From: Perognathus longimembris pacificus
Lineage: Eukaryota > Chordata > Mammalia > Rodentia > Heteromyidae
Direction: 5' to 3'
DNA length: 64,000 bases
Assembly: GCF_023159225.1 (NCBI RefSeq)
Contig: NC_063188.1
Location: 18,001,086-18,065,085 of the forward strand
The notes under the pieces were generated by a model. It did no database searches. It had not been told where the DNA came from and saw nothing but the letters and a program-made list of their open reading frames with translations. The position numbers were made by a program, and so were the translations under genes. Of the stretch, positions 1-13,044 are shown one piece after another. Position 1 is the first letter of the stretch; the number at the start of each line of letters is the position of its first letter.

Positions 1-67
1 CAGGAGTCCTCTACTGTGAGGGCTCTATTCTACTCAATTTAAAAGGGTGATTAAGATATCAGATGCA

Positions 68-271
68 GGGCTGGGAATATGGCCTAGTGGTAAGAGTGCT
101 TGCCTTGTATACATGAAGGCCTGGGTTCGATTCCCCAGCACCACACATATAGAGGACGGTCAGAAGTGGCGCTGTGGCTCAAGTGACAGAGTGCTAGCTT
201 TGAGCAGAAAGAAGCCAGGGACAGTGCTCAGGCCCTGAGTCCAGAGCCCAGGACTGGCCAAAAAAAAAAAA
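68..271 (+). mobile_element. IDL-Geo SINE, subtype B, near full length
   Basis: A dimeric tRNA-derived SINE. The left half starts GGGCTGGGAATATGGC and holds a Pol III B box (GGTTCGATTCC). The right half has the A-box-like TGGCTCAAGTGA and ends CCCAGGACTGGCC plus an A tail. Flanks 54-67 (AGATATCAGATGCA) and 271-284 (AGATAGCACGTGCA) agree at 11 of 14 bases, a decayed target-site duplication. Family name comes from knowledge of Geomyoidea SINEs; no search was run. Confidence 0.9.
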
Positions 272-284
272 GATAGCACGTGCA

Positions 285-3200
285 TAAAGCCATGTTATTG
301 TGCATAGACTAGACATATGGAACCAACCAAGGAAGGCTTCCTAGAAATGGTAACATCTAAGTTAAATGTCATACCACTAACAGAAGTAGTTCTGGCAAGT
401 GTGGGCATATTGCATAGTGGGTAGTGTATTTCAGGCAAGGAACATGAGAGACTGACTCCATGTCTATTGGAATACAGACTGAAAATGTTCATCGTTCTTT
501 ACTGCATCTGAAGTATATGGCCTTTGACAAAGCATAATTGTCACTCTCTAGAAATTTCTAAACCTCAAATTCCCTATTGTAAACTCAGGTGATTTTTTTT
601 CTTTTTGATGTGTATGTAGTGGGTTAAGTCAGGGTTACATCACTGTTTAAGCTTCCTTTGAAGTTGGATATAAACCTGGTAGACTAATTTGCTACTATCC
701 ATCTTTGTTCCCTGGAACAAGGGTAATATTTTTGCAAAAGTACTTCTTCAGTAACGTTTCTATGCATTTCTTTCAGGGTAGTTTTTCAGAATTTTGTGGT
801 GAAATTGGTGATCCATTGAACTGCTGTCTAACTGTGGCTGGGAACACTAAATTATGGCCTTCATAGTCCTTCATTACTTTACCAATAATTTGTTGAGCTA
901 TTGCAATATGCCAGCATTGTGCATGTAGCCAGGGCTACAATGTTAGTAAGATACAACTCTTGGATTAAAGCAATATACTTTCTCAAAGAGGCCATAGTTT
1001 TGTGGGGGAAATAGTCAAGCAGAAGATGATAATGAGGAGTATTAGAGCTATGACAATGGGAAAAAGGAGAGCTGAGGGATTCTAGCAGGCCATCAAATGA
1101 TATTTGGTGCCCTGAAGAATTACTGAGCTACTTCTCTTACGTAGAGGTGACACTTGGATATATGTCTCTGCTAGTTAGTTTTCACAAAGCTAACCACATA
1201 CTCTCTCTTGGTGACCCTGGTGACCAATGGCACAGATCTGTGAGATGACTGGATGGAGTTCAGGGGGTCACTCGATGACTGCAGAAAAAAAGCACAGCTA
1301 ATTGGCCCACATGGGCTTCAAATTGGCAAGCATGGCCTTGTTAGCACCATGCTCCTCCCTTCTGCCTGCTCTGGCTACCAACTGTGCTTCCCATAGGGAC
1401 CTTTCAAATACAGGTATCTTTGGTCAGCTTTTTGCTTGCTGGGTCTTATGACTATGCCTGAGAGGGGGTTTTTGCCCTCTATTTTCACAAGAGGAAATCA
1501 AATCACAAAGGAAATCAGATTAAAGTGACATTGCTGACAATTTCATGAGAAGTTTTCCAGTTTATTTGATGAATTTTACATCCTCATGTGATCTGGGTAC
1601 CCCTAGGGTAGGTAATAGTTAGACTTTGCTTCTCCCCCCAATACTTGACCTCCTAAGCAGTAGAAGGTTGCTCACTGTAAATTGTAAAGCTAGCTTGGAA
1701 AATGAGTCTTTCAAATACACAGACTAGGGAAAAGTCTCCCCTTCAGCCCTCTCTCTGTTTCCTCTTCACACCTCCTCCAAGTTCAAAACACTCAGTTCCT
1801 CCAAAATTTCAAGATTTATCCTCTGCACTCTCCAGTCCTAACAAGCTGTTGATGTTCCAGGAAATGTCTTTTCCTATGAAAGACACATCACTGCAGCTAA
1901 ACAGCTGGAGTCCTCTGACAGCCAATCAGCCAGGCCTTGGGGTATCAGTGTGATGAGCAACTCAGCTAGAAAGTGTCTATTCTCTAGCTGAGCAAATGTC
2001 ATCTTCACCAGGAAGCTGCAAAAGGATGGTGAGAGACTGAACTGAAGTGTCTGCGAGGCTGAGTTCCAAGGAAAAAAAATCTATAAATACAAATATGCTG
2101 CAGGGTGGGAGTGCCTGAATCAAGGGTAAATATATGAATGCATATTCTTTTAGAATGTTCGGGAACAACATTTACACACTCTGTACATTCAGGAGAATTA
2201 TTATACATGCTGCATTTTAATAGGCTTCTTATCTTAATATTAACTCACAGATTTTCCTAAGGTATATTCTTGCAAGAAATGCATAACACTGTAGCTAAAC
2301 TAGATAAAATTTACTGGCTTTTGTACTTGAAGAAAATGGCTGCTTACCACAGCAGGATAAGACTGCTGAATTTGGCTCTTAATTTGAACTAGCTTGGTTT
2401 AATTCTTGCATATACCCTTGGGTCTATCAACATATTTTAAGCAGTGGTTTCAAGGCTTGTTTAAAGAAAGAAAAACAAAAGTATGCATATGTGTATACAG
2501 CGATAAATATAGATACTAACCTAGAGAATATGAGGTTTCTAGTATTTAATTTGCTATGAGCATGCACACATACACACACAACTGCCAACTAATAATACTA
2601 ATACTTCATGAATGAAAAGATAACTTAAAAAGGAGTGAAAGGAAGGGCAGAATATTCTAAGAAAAATGCTTTTGCTCAACTATGTCAAATTACATGACAG
2701 TGTCAGTAAAAACGAGTAAAGAAAAATAGACAAACTGAAAAAATAACAACATAATTAAATTTCATTCCCAGCAGGGGTTAACTCCATCACAGACTGGAAC
2801 TGATCCATGAATTGGCATATGGAAATCACTGATGGAGAGTTTGGGCTGAATCCAGCTCTGTGAAGTGGGGTAGGGATTAGAATGCTAAACCAGATTTTTT
2901 TCCCTGATGACTAGACCACGTTCTCTCATTACTGAATTACTCTTATTACTGAATTTGAATAAGGCTCTAAGAGTGTTTTAGATACATAAAGCTTGTATTC
3001 TTCAGTCTCCTGACTAGTCAGTAAGCAGTTCTCTGACATAGTAACAGGATAATTAATAGGATGCAAACATTTGGCTAATCAGAAAAATGGTAGCGTACAG
3101 TATTAGAAAATGAAGGATGATGGTTCTTCTGTCCTATCTTGGAAGACAGAGCCATTGTGATTAAGTCCCCCCCAAATTATGCTCTGCTCTCTAAATTTCT

Positions 3201-3544
3201 ACTGAAACATTTGATGTTAATCTAGTTTATGACTTCTTATAGTAGGCAAAGTTTCAATGGATTTTTATTAGCTTCTTCTTGACTTTATGTTCTGCCACTT
3301 ACCACATAGTAATTTTATGATATTGAGTATCGTGTTGGATTCTTGTTGTTCCTTTGAATCTGCTATGGTGTCCTCTATATAACCTTTTGGATTTTATCCT
3401 AGCACATTTTCATGTCATATTGTTCTTAGCGTTTCTACCTTTCTTTGCCATAGAGACTTTTGGTACTTGTATTTCTTTGGTGCCTCTTTCTCTTTCTTTG
3501 GTACTGGTATTTCTTTCTGTCTTATCTCCTTTTTCTTCTTTTGG
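285..3544. other. No gene seen; mostly unique AT-rich DNA
   Basis: Open frames here are under 100 codons and show no family motif. Apart from one very old repeat (885-1090) and a short CA tract near 2570, I recognise nothing. Confidence 0.6.
885..1090 (+). repeat. Ancient mammalian repeat, class not assigned
   Basis: The order of words TTGTTGAGC, GCCAGCATTGTGC, GGGCTACAATG, then GTGGGGGAAATAG resembles an old mammalian consensus (stay of sequence running from 'tattgagcac' through 'gtctagtgggggagacag'). It is heavily diverged and the name is not certain. Similar pieces lie at 5310-5470, 24660-24800 and 35610-35900. Confidence 0.35.
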
Positions 3545-3655
3545 TTTATTGAGGGAGGGTCTTGCTATGTAGTCCATGTCAGCCTTGAAGTCATGATTCT
3601 CCTACCTCTGTCCCCCAAGTGCTAAGATTAGAAGTGTGTACCACCCTGAGTGGGC
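3545..3655 (-). mobile_element. B1 (7SL-derived) SINE
   Basis: On the reverse strand this follows the rodent B1 layout: CTTGCTATGTAGTCC, GCCTTGAAGTCATGATTCTC, CCCAAGTGCTAAGATTAGAA, then GTGTACCACC. It is old (many differences) and no clear target-site duplication was found. Confidence 0.75.
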
Positions 3656-5695
3656 TTTCTTGCTAATCTTTCATATGCTTATAATTTTGACCTCTCTGCT
3701 ACTTTACATTTTTCATTACCTATCACTAATATTGCATCCTTCTTTCATAGTAAAATGTATATGTAGTTCTCAGTTGAAAATTCAGTAAACATATTGCATT
3801 TTCACATTTGGCAGTCAATGTGTTAAGCCCTGCAGTCACAGAAGTGACTTCATCTCTAAGTCTCTAAGAAACTTAAGATTTTATAGATGGTAAGTATAAA
3901 ATAATCACTTCAGTGTCTACTAAGAACTAGGCTTAGGAGTCTAGTCTAGTCTAGTCTCAGTTTCTTAAAGGAGAAATATGAAGAAGAGATTGTGCTTGGC
4001 TGGGTGACTAGGACAAACTCAGAGATTGGAGAGTATTTGAGCTAGACCAAGAAGATGTGTAGAATTTGACAGGTAGATGTGAGAGAACATTAGCATAGAT
4101 TTGAGTGATACTTAACAATAGAGCATATCTAGAGATTTTGAGCACAGATAATCACCATTTTTCTGACCATAGCAAACTAAATGCTAGAGTAATGATCAAA
4201 TAATAGAAATTATAGTAATCAAAAGGCCTTTTTGGTTTAAAATAAAAAAATGTGGCAGTTCATTTTATATAAGCGTATTTTGTTGTGATAAGAATACTGA
4301 ATTGAAAAAAGGAATAGTGAACTGAAGAATTTTACATTTGAAAGGCCACGTGGAGTTGAGTTGACTGCTGTTAACTGTGCAGTCTTGAAAAGTTTACTTA
4401 GACTATCTGTTCCTTGGTTTCTTTTCCTGTAGGAAATCATATTATGGTTTGTGAAGCAATTCCAGCATAGAGTGAGCATGAAAACAAAGTATTACCATTA
4501 TTACTTAGAAAACAGCCTGGCAACAGGGTGAGTTTCAGTTTCTTTGTTGCGAACTTCTTTCTTGAGGTCTTTTAGTGCTTAAGTGCCATTTGCTAGTTTT
4601 TAAACTAACCACTAGAATTTATGACTGGATCCCTGTTACATAGCCGTAACCTGGTAGTTCTGTAGCAGGTGGAGTTTAGATTAGAAAGATTACTAGAAAG
4701 ATGTGACAAATAGTCAAACCCTATGTAGCTACTAGAGACTTTGTAGTTTAGCAAGACACTGAAAGTCACTTTACTTGAAGTAGAAAATTTTCCAGATTTA
4801 GTCACAAGATGCTCAGTGCTGTTGCCACCTTTGCAAGCACAGGTGTGAGGCTATGCGATTTCCTCGCTTTTTTAGCTGATACAAAGAAAGCATGATTGTT
4901 CAGAGTTGGTGTCTAACAATAGGCAGCAGATGTGGGTTCACTCAACAATTGCTGGGAGGGAACATTTTCTCTTCCAGGGGTATATTTAAATCAGGGCAGT
5001 TGCTTTATGGAAGAGAGGCTGCAAGAAATTGCTGCTCCAGGTGGTCCTGCTTAAGAATCCCAGGCATGTCAAACTCGTCTAAAAGATCAACAGCATTATT
5101 GGGGTGGCTATTTTTTTAATGACACAAAGAGTTCCTTAAAATTGGAGGTGCTTTCCTAGTGCTTTTATGTTTTGTTAACATATCATAGGGCATTGATTGA
5201 AAGGACTCAACACTAAAGTGTTTGCAGCTATTGATCATTGAAGATCCATTAGGAAAATACATCAACCTCTGGAGTGAGTGAAAAAGCAGCACTATTTATA
5301 ATCCTGCTTATTTGCTACCTGTACTAAGTTTCTACAATGGATTTGACATTGTGATAGGTACTGGAGTTAGAAAGATGTTGTCTGTTTTCAAGAATTTTCC
5401 CTTTTGATTTGGGGGAAGTGGCGAATCTAATGACAGAGATATGTATGCAGTGCAGAGTGAGCACCAAGCTGGGTTTAGTGGAGTACTGTGTTTGCTTCAT
5501 ATCTTTGATTACATATATTGCCCAGTGACTGCTTGGTACATAGCAAGAGGAAAGTTCACATAATTCTGCTGTAGTGGACAATTAGTCTTCTAGAATCTTC
5601 TCTGCATCACTGCATCATTGTCTCTGCTCTCTGTTGAGTTAGTTGAAGCCTTGGAAGCTGATAACCCCACCCCTTCTGTGTCTATTTGTCTCTAC

Positions 5696-5702
<7 letters not shown>
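3656..5702. other. No gene seen; unique and very old DNA
   Basis: Only short frames are present. A small TCTAG tandem (about four units) lies at 3940-3957, and 3960-4130 may continue an old mammalian repeat (GGCTGGGTGACTAGGAC, GAGCTAGACCAAGAAG). Nothing else recognised. Confidence 0.5.
5310..5470 (+). repeat. Ancient mammalian repeat, class not assigned
   Basis: Resembles the same old family as 885-1090: GTGATAGGTACTGGAG, then TTTTCAAGAATTTTCCC, then GGGGGAAGTGGCGAATC. Diverged and only suggestive. Confidence 0.3.

Positions 5703-5738
<36 letters not shown>
5703..5738. repeat. (CA)18 microsatellite
   Basis: Uninterrupted CA dinucleotides. The frame across it reads as a Thr-His run and is not coding. 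Confidence 0.98.
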
Positions 5739-5740
<2 letters not shown>

Positions 5741-6584
5741 TTATGGTCATTTATTTCCTTGTGGAGATCTGTGCTCTGTAGGAAAACATTTCACTGACAT
5801 CTTTTTTATATATGAACAGGAGTAGTTGCTGTCTAGAAATACACAAAATCAGGAGAAATGCAATAGTTGGTTTTAATCTATAAGAAGGTGGTGTGGTGCA
5901 CATGAGCCAACAGTAAGGTATGGGGAAAGTAATGACAACAGAAAAGCTGGAAATATCATCAGCTGAGACAACCATTTTGATAAATCTCTTTTTGGCCTCT
6001 TGGTTCAATGTTTTGTTTTTATTAAGATGCACTCTTTGTATGAATGACTAGGCATACATTGTAATCTTCAGTGACAGTCATGCTCTTGTTAATCCAAGTG
6101 TCAGAAAAGGCACTGCTCAACTTTTAAATTTTACACTATTTTTTCATTTTTGTTTCCATGGAGCCTTCTGTTTCTTTAGTGTATAAACCAATAATTGCCT
6201 AAATTGTGAAGCTAAAAATTGATACTCCCTTCTCTTCATTGGCTTCCTTTCTTGACTTATTTTTATCCCATTAATGGTTTGTCTCTTCCTTTTTCATTCC
6301 CTAATACATTCCCAGGGCCACCAAGATTTCTTCTGTCATATCTTTGTCAAATTATGCTCCTGAGGGCATGGAGAAATACTCCATCATAAAGGGAAGGTGA
6401 TGGATGGCAGCTCTAAGAGCCATTATATAGAAGGGGACTTGACTAAGTTAAAGGAATAAATCACCTCATGAAATGTTAGACATCTTCCAGTCTGAGGTTG
6501 GGGTGGACACAGGGGTGAGATGGGAGTTTTTAGTTTTCTTCCTGATACATCTTGAGTTTGAGTCTCTACAGGCATATGGCGTCT
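5739..6584. other. No gene or recognisable repeat
   Basis: AT-rich sequence with short frames only. A 93-codon reverse frame at 5751-6032 has no recognisable motif. Confidence 0.5.
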
Positions 6585-6795
6585 TACTTAGCACAATGAT
6601 AAAGAATATAGGCTTTGAAATCTAGCAGGCATGGATTAATCTCACATTTGTCACTTAGTAGCTGGATGACCTAAATAATACATATTTCTATAATATATCT
6701 ATGCCTCAAATTTTGAGAGATGTGGGAGAAAATACCTAGCTTATAAGGTTGCTGTAAGAATTAAATGAAGTTATGTAGGTAAGGATCTTAACATA
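6585..6795 (+). mobile_element. MIR SINE
   Basis: Matches the MIR order well for an old element: CTTAGCACAATGATAAAG, ATAGGCTTTGAAATC, TTGTCACTTAGTAGCTGGAT, ATGCCTCAAATTTTG, TACCTAGCTTATAAGGTTGC, AAGAATTAAATGAAGTTATG. The core region is included. Confidence 0.75.
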
Positions 6796-6859
6796 GGTAT
6801 GACATATAGAATTATGTTTGTGTTTAAGTGGTTAAAATTATCTTATTTGTTACTTCTTT

Positions 6860-7019
6860 CTTTTTCTTTTCTTTCTGTTTTTTGCTCAGGGCTAGCACTC
6901 TACCACTTGAGCCACTGCACTATTTCTGGACTTTTCTGTTTATGTGGTGCTGAGGAATTGAACCCAGGGCTCCATGCATGCTAGGCAAACACTCTACCGC
7001 TAAGCCACATTCCCAGCCC
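6860..7019 (-). mobile_element. IDL-Geo SINE, subtype A, truncated in the right half
   Basis: Reverse strand: the left monomer is complete (reads GGGGCTGGGAATGTGGCTTA from 7019 down) with B-box region GGGTTCAATTCC. The Geo half is cut or rearranged and replaced by a pyrimidine run near 6865. The flank ATTTGTTACTTCTTT at 6845-6859 recurs at 7021, supporting a target-site duplication. Confidence 0.85.
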
Positions 7020-7067
7020 CATTTGTTACTTTTTCTTTTTTTTTTTTTTTCATTTGTTACTTTTTCT
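7020..7067. repeat. Direct repeat flanking a T14 run
   Basis: CATTTGTTACTTTTTCT occurs at 7020-7036 and again, identically, at 7051-7067, with fourteen T between. A third, near-identical copy flanks the other side of the SINE at 6845. Either a 31-bp tandem duplication or an insertion consisting of little more than a poly(A) tail. Confidence 0.85.
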
Positions 7068-8250
7068 ACTCAGGAAAACTTCCATGATTTTCTATCGTCC
7101 CAAATAATTAAGTTCCAAATTCTCATTTTAGCATTTGAGACTATATAAGACTGGACCTTAAATTGAAGCATTCTCTTTCCATTTCTTCTTCAAACTATAG
7201 AATCAGATTCAGTTAATAGAAGGAGAACTTTCATGCTGAAGAGCAATAATCTGTATATAAACCTGAGTAAAGTCAGTTCTATTTTATAGAAAAACACCCC
7301 ACAGGAATCCCAAATAATTTCTTTTCATTTGAGGGCAGGCAGATTCAGATCATGGAGGCATGTCAGAGAGTACTGGTAATTCACAAATAGATAACAGTGG
7401 ATAACAATAGGTAACAGGTTTTGCTCACATTTAAGAAACTAATATCCAAAGAGAATAAATCTACAAACTGTAGAGACATTGAACTGGGACCTTGCTTTCC
7501 TGACTTTTAATCTGATAGATTTTCATACCAGTGTTTATTTACTACCTCCTGTTATCTAGGATGGGTTGGGTGTGGAGCTGAATAACAAAACTCATTTTCA
7601 GCTATTGCAAATTAGTCGTAATTAATTTCTCAGAGCCACTTGCTACCCTGTGTGATATCCTAAGGAAAAGGGTCACTTAAACAGATAAGTGTAGGTGAGA
7701 GACATGAGGTACTGCAGGGAGATCAATGCCAGATGGTACACAGCAATAGGAGGCAGCATGAGGGCACCGGGCATCTGGAGAGCAGAGAGCCAGAAGGGGA
7801 ATGAAGGCACCGTCAAGCATGATTCAATTTCTCAGCCTTTTATGAGTATTTTGCTTACTTGCCTTTCAGGGAAACCTGAAGTGGGGGCAGGTAGCTGACA
7901 TTCAGGGCTAACTTGAAATCCCCTAGAGAGGGGGATTTAATCATTGATTGCTATTGAATTCAACTATTCTTTGCAGTTAAAAGATTCACAGATGATACAA
8001 TCTAAAAACGGATCAGTATACTCATGAATTGTATTGTGCATAGATTTTCCATTGATGGACTTATGAGGTACAACATATTAGAATGGCCTAGATCCTCAGC
8101 TTGCTTCTATGATTCCCATGAACACATCTGAATACTTAGGCTCCATTCCTGTCACCCCACTAGAGCTTAGCCTGGGATCTATTCTTTTACTGTTGTCTTG
8201 TGCTCTAGGAGAATCCTTCTTATTCCTGAATCTTCTGGAACTCAATCAAC
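7068..8250. other. No gene or recognisable repeat
   Basis: Short frames only (the longest, 7695-7898, is 67 codons and has no motif). Nothing recognised. Confidence 0.5.
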
Positions 8251-8300
8251 ATATATATATATATACATATATATATATGTACATATACATATGTGTGTAT
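8251..8300. repeat. TA/TACA-rich microsatellite
   Basis: Alternating TA with scattered C and G, ending in a short GTGTGT stretch. Confidence 0.9.
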
Positions 8301-10140
8301 CTCCACAGAATAAGAATCCCCTGTTAGCTGACAAAGGGACATATCTGTGTACCTAGGAAATGAAACTGTTCTATAATCCTTTCCTGTGCCTTTCTCTTTT
8401 ATGAGTCTGTCCTTTTATTTTTTTTAACTTTGTTAATCACAGTAGATATCTCTGTCATTTGGGGACCCACTTTGTATTAATGAATATGGATTAGACTCTT
8501 CCTAATTGTTCTCTGAACACCTCCCAATTTTCAGGAGGGTAATTGATTTCAATCAACTTCTTTAGTGCACTCTCTACACTCTTGAAGCTTGTAATTTTCA
8601 AGTTCAATATTTGTGTGCTCACACCCTCAGGAGTGCTTCAGTTGGATCTCATTATAATATTGAAATTCTAACCATTTACCAGTTTTGAGTATATTTATCA
8701 TGAAACTTACTTGGTTTTTTTTTTGTAGCATGGTTGAGTCATGCTTTAAAACATACTCTATATACAAATATCTAAGTTGTGTGGAAAGCAAAATTTAAAA
8801 GGACTTTAGCACTTAAAATTTAAATAAACTTAGTTTTAGTGAAGAGACTATAGCCTTTAAGGGTACAATAGACTCTGGGGGCAAAACCACTAAGGTCAGA
8901 TGCTTCCTGCAGATAACTAGTGACAGAGAATGAAGCTCAAGCTTATTGGGAAGATTATAGTTCACTTACAAAATCCACTTTTAATTTAATGTCTAGAAAT
9001 GCTAATTATGACCTTTCCTGGTTATTAAAATTTTGTCATATTCATGTTTTTCATTTGTTTTTCCTCAAGTCTCCATGGATGGAATGCTATATTTCTGTGA
9101 GGTAACTAATTTTACTCCATACTAAGTACTCTGCCTTTGGGATTTCAAAGATGCCAAAGACTTTGGTGTGTGAGTGGGGGGAGAGGAATCTAAATTGAGA
9201 ACGTAAGTAGTTTTATCACTATATTTCTACTAGAATTACACTCAGGGAGATTTTTGTTGTCATTCTTCAGTTTGTTGCAAAAGCCTAACTGGACTTCCTA
9301 CTTCTGGATTTTTTCCACTTAGGCCACATACTATCTGTCTGTTTCTGTCTCTCTGTCTTGTCTATATCTTTGTCTCTCTTTCTAGTATACTTTCCTCAAA
9401 CATTATGTGTCATACCCTTGATAGATCTTCAGTAGCTCTGTGTTACTACTAGTTAGAAACGCTGGATCAACCATAATCTGGTTTTTTAACTTACCTTTCC
9501 AGTTCTGTTACAGTAATGCCATATTCTCCATACAGGCACACTATTGTGTTTTCTTGAACATTAGACAGACATTCATACATATGTCTGTATCTATTTAGAT
9601 TTCTCTTTTGACCAGCAATATTTTTCCACCCTCTCTTTGGTTTTATCTGTTTGTTAGAATAAACATAAACTCTTCTAAGAAAAAGATCATGGGTTTAAAA
9701 TTTCAAAAATTTACTTCTCTCATGTAATAGTTTTTTGTCTTCAGTGTTCCAGAATGGCAATGGCTCTGCTTTGAATGGCCATTCAGTAAACAAATCAATA
9801 AGCTTTGCTCTGCAATCAGATAAGATGTTGTTTTCATCTTCGTGGTCAAGGTTTCCCCACTTCATCCATGTGTTCAACTAGAGATACCAGCATGAGAAAG
9901 ACATGTTTGCTCTCTGAAGTGGTACATGCTACTTCTTACATTTTATTGGAAATTATTTGCACTCAACATAATTGCAAGGGAGGCGAGGAAATGTGATCTC
10001 CTCACATGTATGGAAGAAGCAGAGACAAACATCTGTTGACAACTAGAAGCTTATGCCACCCTGTTGAAGTATACCATGTGAATTATCTTACATCCTCAGG
10101 GTTTTCCTGTCCCTTTAGCTGGAAGTGAATTAATATAGTA
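8301..10140. other. No gene seen
   Basis: A pyrimidine-rich stretch with repeated TCTGTCTC/TTTGTCTC words lies at 9331-9385. Otherwise unique AT-rich DNA with short frames. Confidence 0.5.
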
Positions 10141-10308
10141 CAGGGCTTCTCATACTGTAATGAGTATATAAATAACCTATGGATTAAAAACAAACTAAAG
10201 TCTTAATCAGTTGTTCAGGGATGGGGCCTGAGATTCTGCATTTTGAACAAGGTTCCAGGTGATAGCTATATGTTCATTTGCAGAACATACTTGGAGTATT
10301 TTGCCAAT
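10141..10308 (+). mobile_element. MER5A-like hAT-Charlie MITE
   Basis: Follows MER5A order: CAGGGCTTCTCATACTGTAA, GTTCAGGGATGGGGCCTGAG, ATTCTGCATTTTGAACAAGG, TTCCAGGTGATAGCTATATG, ACATACTTGGAGTA. Non-autonomous DNA transposon, old and inactive. Orientation relative to the library consensus is not certain. Confidence 0.75.
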
Positions 10309-10389
10309 TTTCCAGTCCTGTCTTGTGATATGCAAGCATAGAATAGCTACTTCATATTAGTTGTACATGTGCATATCACAATTTCCTTA

Positions 10390-10525
10390 CTAGACAGTTA
10401 ACTTCCAATACAGATTGTCTACCTCTTTTGAATTTGTCATTCTTACTCTGCCTCTCTCCAGTATCAAGAATGGAGCCTTCCACACTTAGTGGTAATTAAC
10501 AACAAATTTGAACAATCGATGAGTG
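10390..10525 (+). mobile_element. LINE-2 3' end fragment
   Basis: Resembles the L2 tail: TTACTAGACAGTTAACTTCC, TGTCATTCTTACTCTGCCTC, AGTATCAAGAATGGAGCCTT, TTGAACAATCGATGAGTGG. Diverged. Confidence 0.5.
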
Positions 10526-11976
10526 GTTTCAACTAATTCAGAATGTTGAACACAAACTTTTTGCTTATTTACTCATATTACATATTTCCCCTATATAACC
10601 ATATCCACTCGTCAAAAATGGATTCATACATCATAATCCATAGTATAAACTTTTGAAGGGCAATGGGACTTATGCTGGGTTCTGGTCTATACTTAGTACA
10701 TAGTACAATTATTTGTTTGGAAATGGTCTATTGAAAACTGCACTCTCGTACAGGCCAGCCAGACTAAGGGAGAACCTGCCAGAGAGCTGAGCTAAGTGAA
10801 ATGCAGTAATTGGGAACCACATTTTATGAAGGACTTTCCTTTCCATCTGCTGTGATCGTTTTAAAGAAAATGTTAATCCCTGTGTTTGGAATTCATTTCC
10901 AGAGAGCTTCTATGTTTAACAAGAGTGATTTTGTGCTCATAATGCTTCATGAGCCAATTTGATCTATTTTGTTGAAGAGGTGGCTTTTTTTTCCCCACCT
11001 GAAAACACTCAATGATCTTCCATTTGGAAAATCTCAAGTTGGGTACTGATTAAAGCTGGAAGAGAATGACTCCTCTCTACTTGGCTCCATTTTAGCTTGT
11101 TCTTTTCTCGGTCCTGACATATGTAGTCATATTCTGGGCTTTGGAACTCAGAGTGACAGAAGCTACTTTGAATATATCTTGAGTCACATGGAACAAAGAA
11201 ACCTGAAGGCTCCTGCCTCACTCTAATCTGCATGATGAAACTGGAGCTATTTTTTTTTTAAACTTGGGATGGATTTGTCTTGGAAAGAGACAAAACACAT
11301 GTTTCTCTTTTGAATTGTATATGAAGAAAAAGGCTTTACAAGCAAATGAAGCATGCTCTTCCAATTTCAGAGATTCTTAGCGTAGCTGAAGACATTAGTT
11401 TTTGTTTCTATTACCCCACTGGTACAATCAACTATTTCATTAATTATAATGCACAAGACTTCAGAGTTTGATTCTTCACATACCACCTTCAGTGTCTCTC
11501 CTTGATAGTATCATATTAGCCTAACTCCATTGCTAGGATTGGAATTGAGAAAAGGATATTCATAAATGCTATTCATTTAGAATGACACCGCTCTTTTCTT
11601 ACTGTGACTCTATGTACTGGATAATAGTATTATTTATACAGGATGTCTTAATAAATAGTTAATTCCAGATTTGCATTTTATATTTTAAGTATTGCACATT
11701 TTTGGCCTTCCTGTTTTGTTGGTGAGACATTAGAACATCAGACTTCAAGAAGGAAAACCTTTCCAAAAGTGTTGAGACTAGAGTCAGGCAAGCTGAGCCC
11801 AAGGGAACAAAACTTAAAGAAGCACTCACTCCACATGCTGATCCTGCATTTGCATGATGTTGAGAGTGCCTCTTTAAATTTTGTACTCTAGATTCCTTGC
11901 TTACATTATTCTATACCAGGTCCTGTTGTTGATGGCAGTTTCTGAGGTCATTTGGAAAACAGTCAATCTCGATTTT

Positions 11977-11978
<2 letters not shown>
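10526..11978. other. No gene or recognisable repeat
   Basis: Unique AT-rich DNA. A reverse frame at 11009-11233 (74 codons) has no family motif. Confidence 0.5.

Positions 11979-12026
<48 letters not shown>
11979..12026. repeat. (TG)24 microsatellite
   Basis: Uninterrupted TG dinucleotides. Confidence 0.98.
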
Positions 12027-12027
<1 letters not shown>

Positions 12028-13044
12028 CAAATAAAAACAAAGTTCAGGAGTCATTATTTTATTAACCACACAGAGTAACACTGGTATTCTGTTCATTTGC
12101 CCTCTATGAGATAGCTAAACAAAGTCTTGCCATAGATTTTTTTAAATGACCATGCATTCATTATTGGCTATAAGGATCTCCTTGAATTTAACTCTTGACA
12201 TTGACATCACTCCTTGATCTCAAAGACCTCTGATTTTTCAAACCAATGGCACATAAAATGTAGACAAACATGTCATTCCTATCCAATGGCCTAGCTATAA
12301 CCTGCTTCCAAGGCATATGTGAATACCACCTAATTAGCTGTGAAGTGCATTTTGGCATATGTCAGAAGTTAAAGCCACTTCCTTAGAGGAACTCAAACTC
12401 TGAATTTATCTTTATTAAGGCCTTGTCCAAATGATAAATATACACTGCCTCCCTGCTATCTACTGCTTGGAAATAAATCACTTTAGGATTGATTTGCTAA
12501 CGGCTTTCTTCACTCAAAGGGTCCTCCTGCCTGAGAGGTCACACTGTCCTTCTTCACAGACAAATGCTGATAACCAAACAGAAGACACCACACTGACCAT
12601 ACAGTGAATGAAAAGGGAAATGTGGGGCGAGGGGAAGCATGTCCCTTTACTCAGCCAAGAAAAAGCAGTCTTACCATGGCACAGTATTTTGTTCTGGGAA
12701 AAGCTGCCCAAACCACTTTTTCAATGTATGAGTGAACAGATGGGTTGTATTATTTTTTTTCAGTAAAGTCGCATGAACTTTGGTACTTAGAAGCAGGAAA
12801 TACAAACTCCTCTAGGAGTCTGCCAGGTATTATAAATAAGTAAAACTGAATGAGATATTCAAGGATGATGGGAAATTCAGGGAGACAGAAAAATCATTTC
12901 TTATGCAATCTAGCCTCTTTTTGCTATGTGAGAACATGGGCCAAATATTGTTAAATCTCCTGATTTTTCCAAAGAATTTCCAAAGAACTTGATTTTACTT
13001 AAAATAGAGTATCCCCTTTCAAATGTTGGAAAGTTAGACAATTT
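12027..13044. other. No gene or recognisable repeat
   Basis: Short frames only. Confidence 0.5.

Noticed and set aside
12514..12711. Reverse frame with Cys/Ser-rich ends as a secreted peptide
   Set aside because: No signal peptide pattern, no cleavage or conserved cysteine spacing; chance frame.
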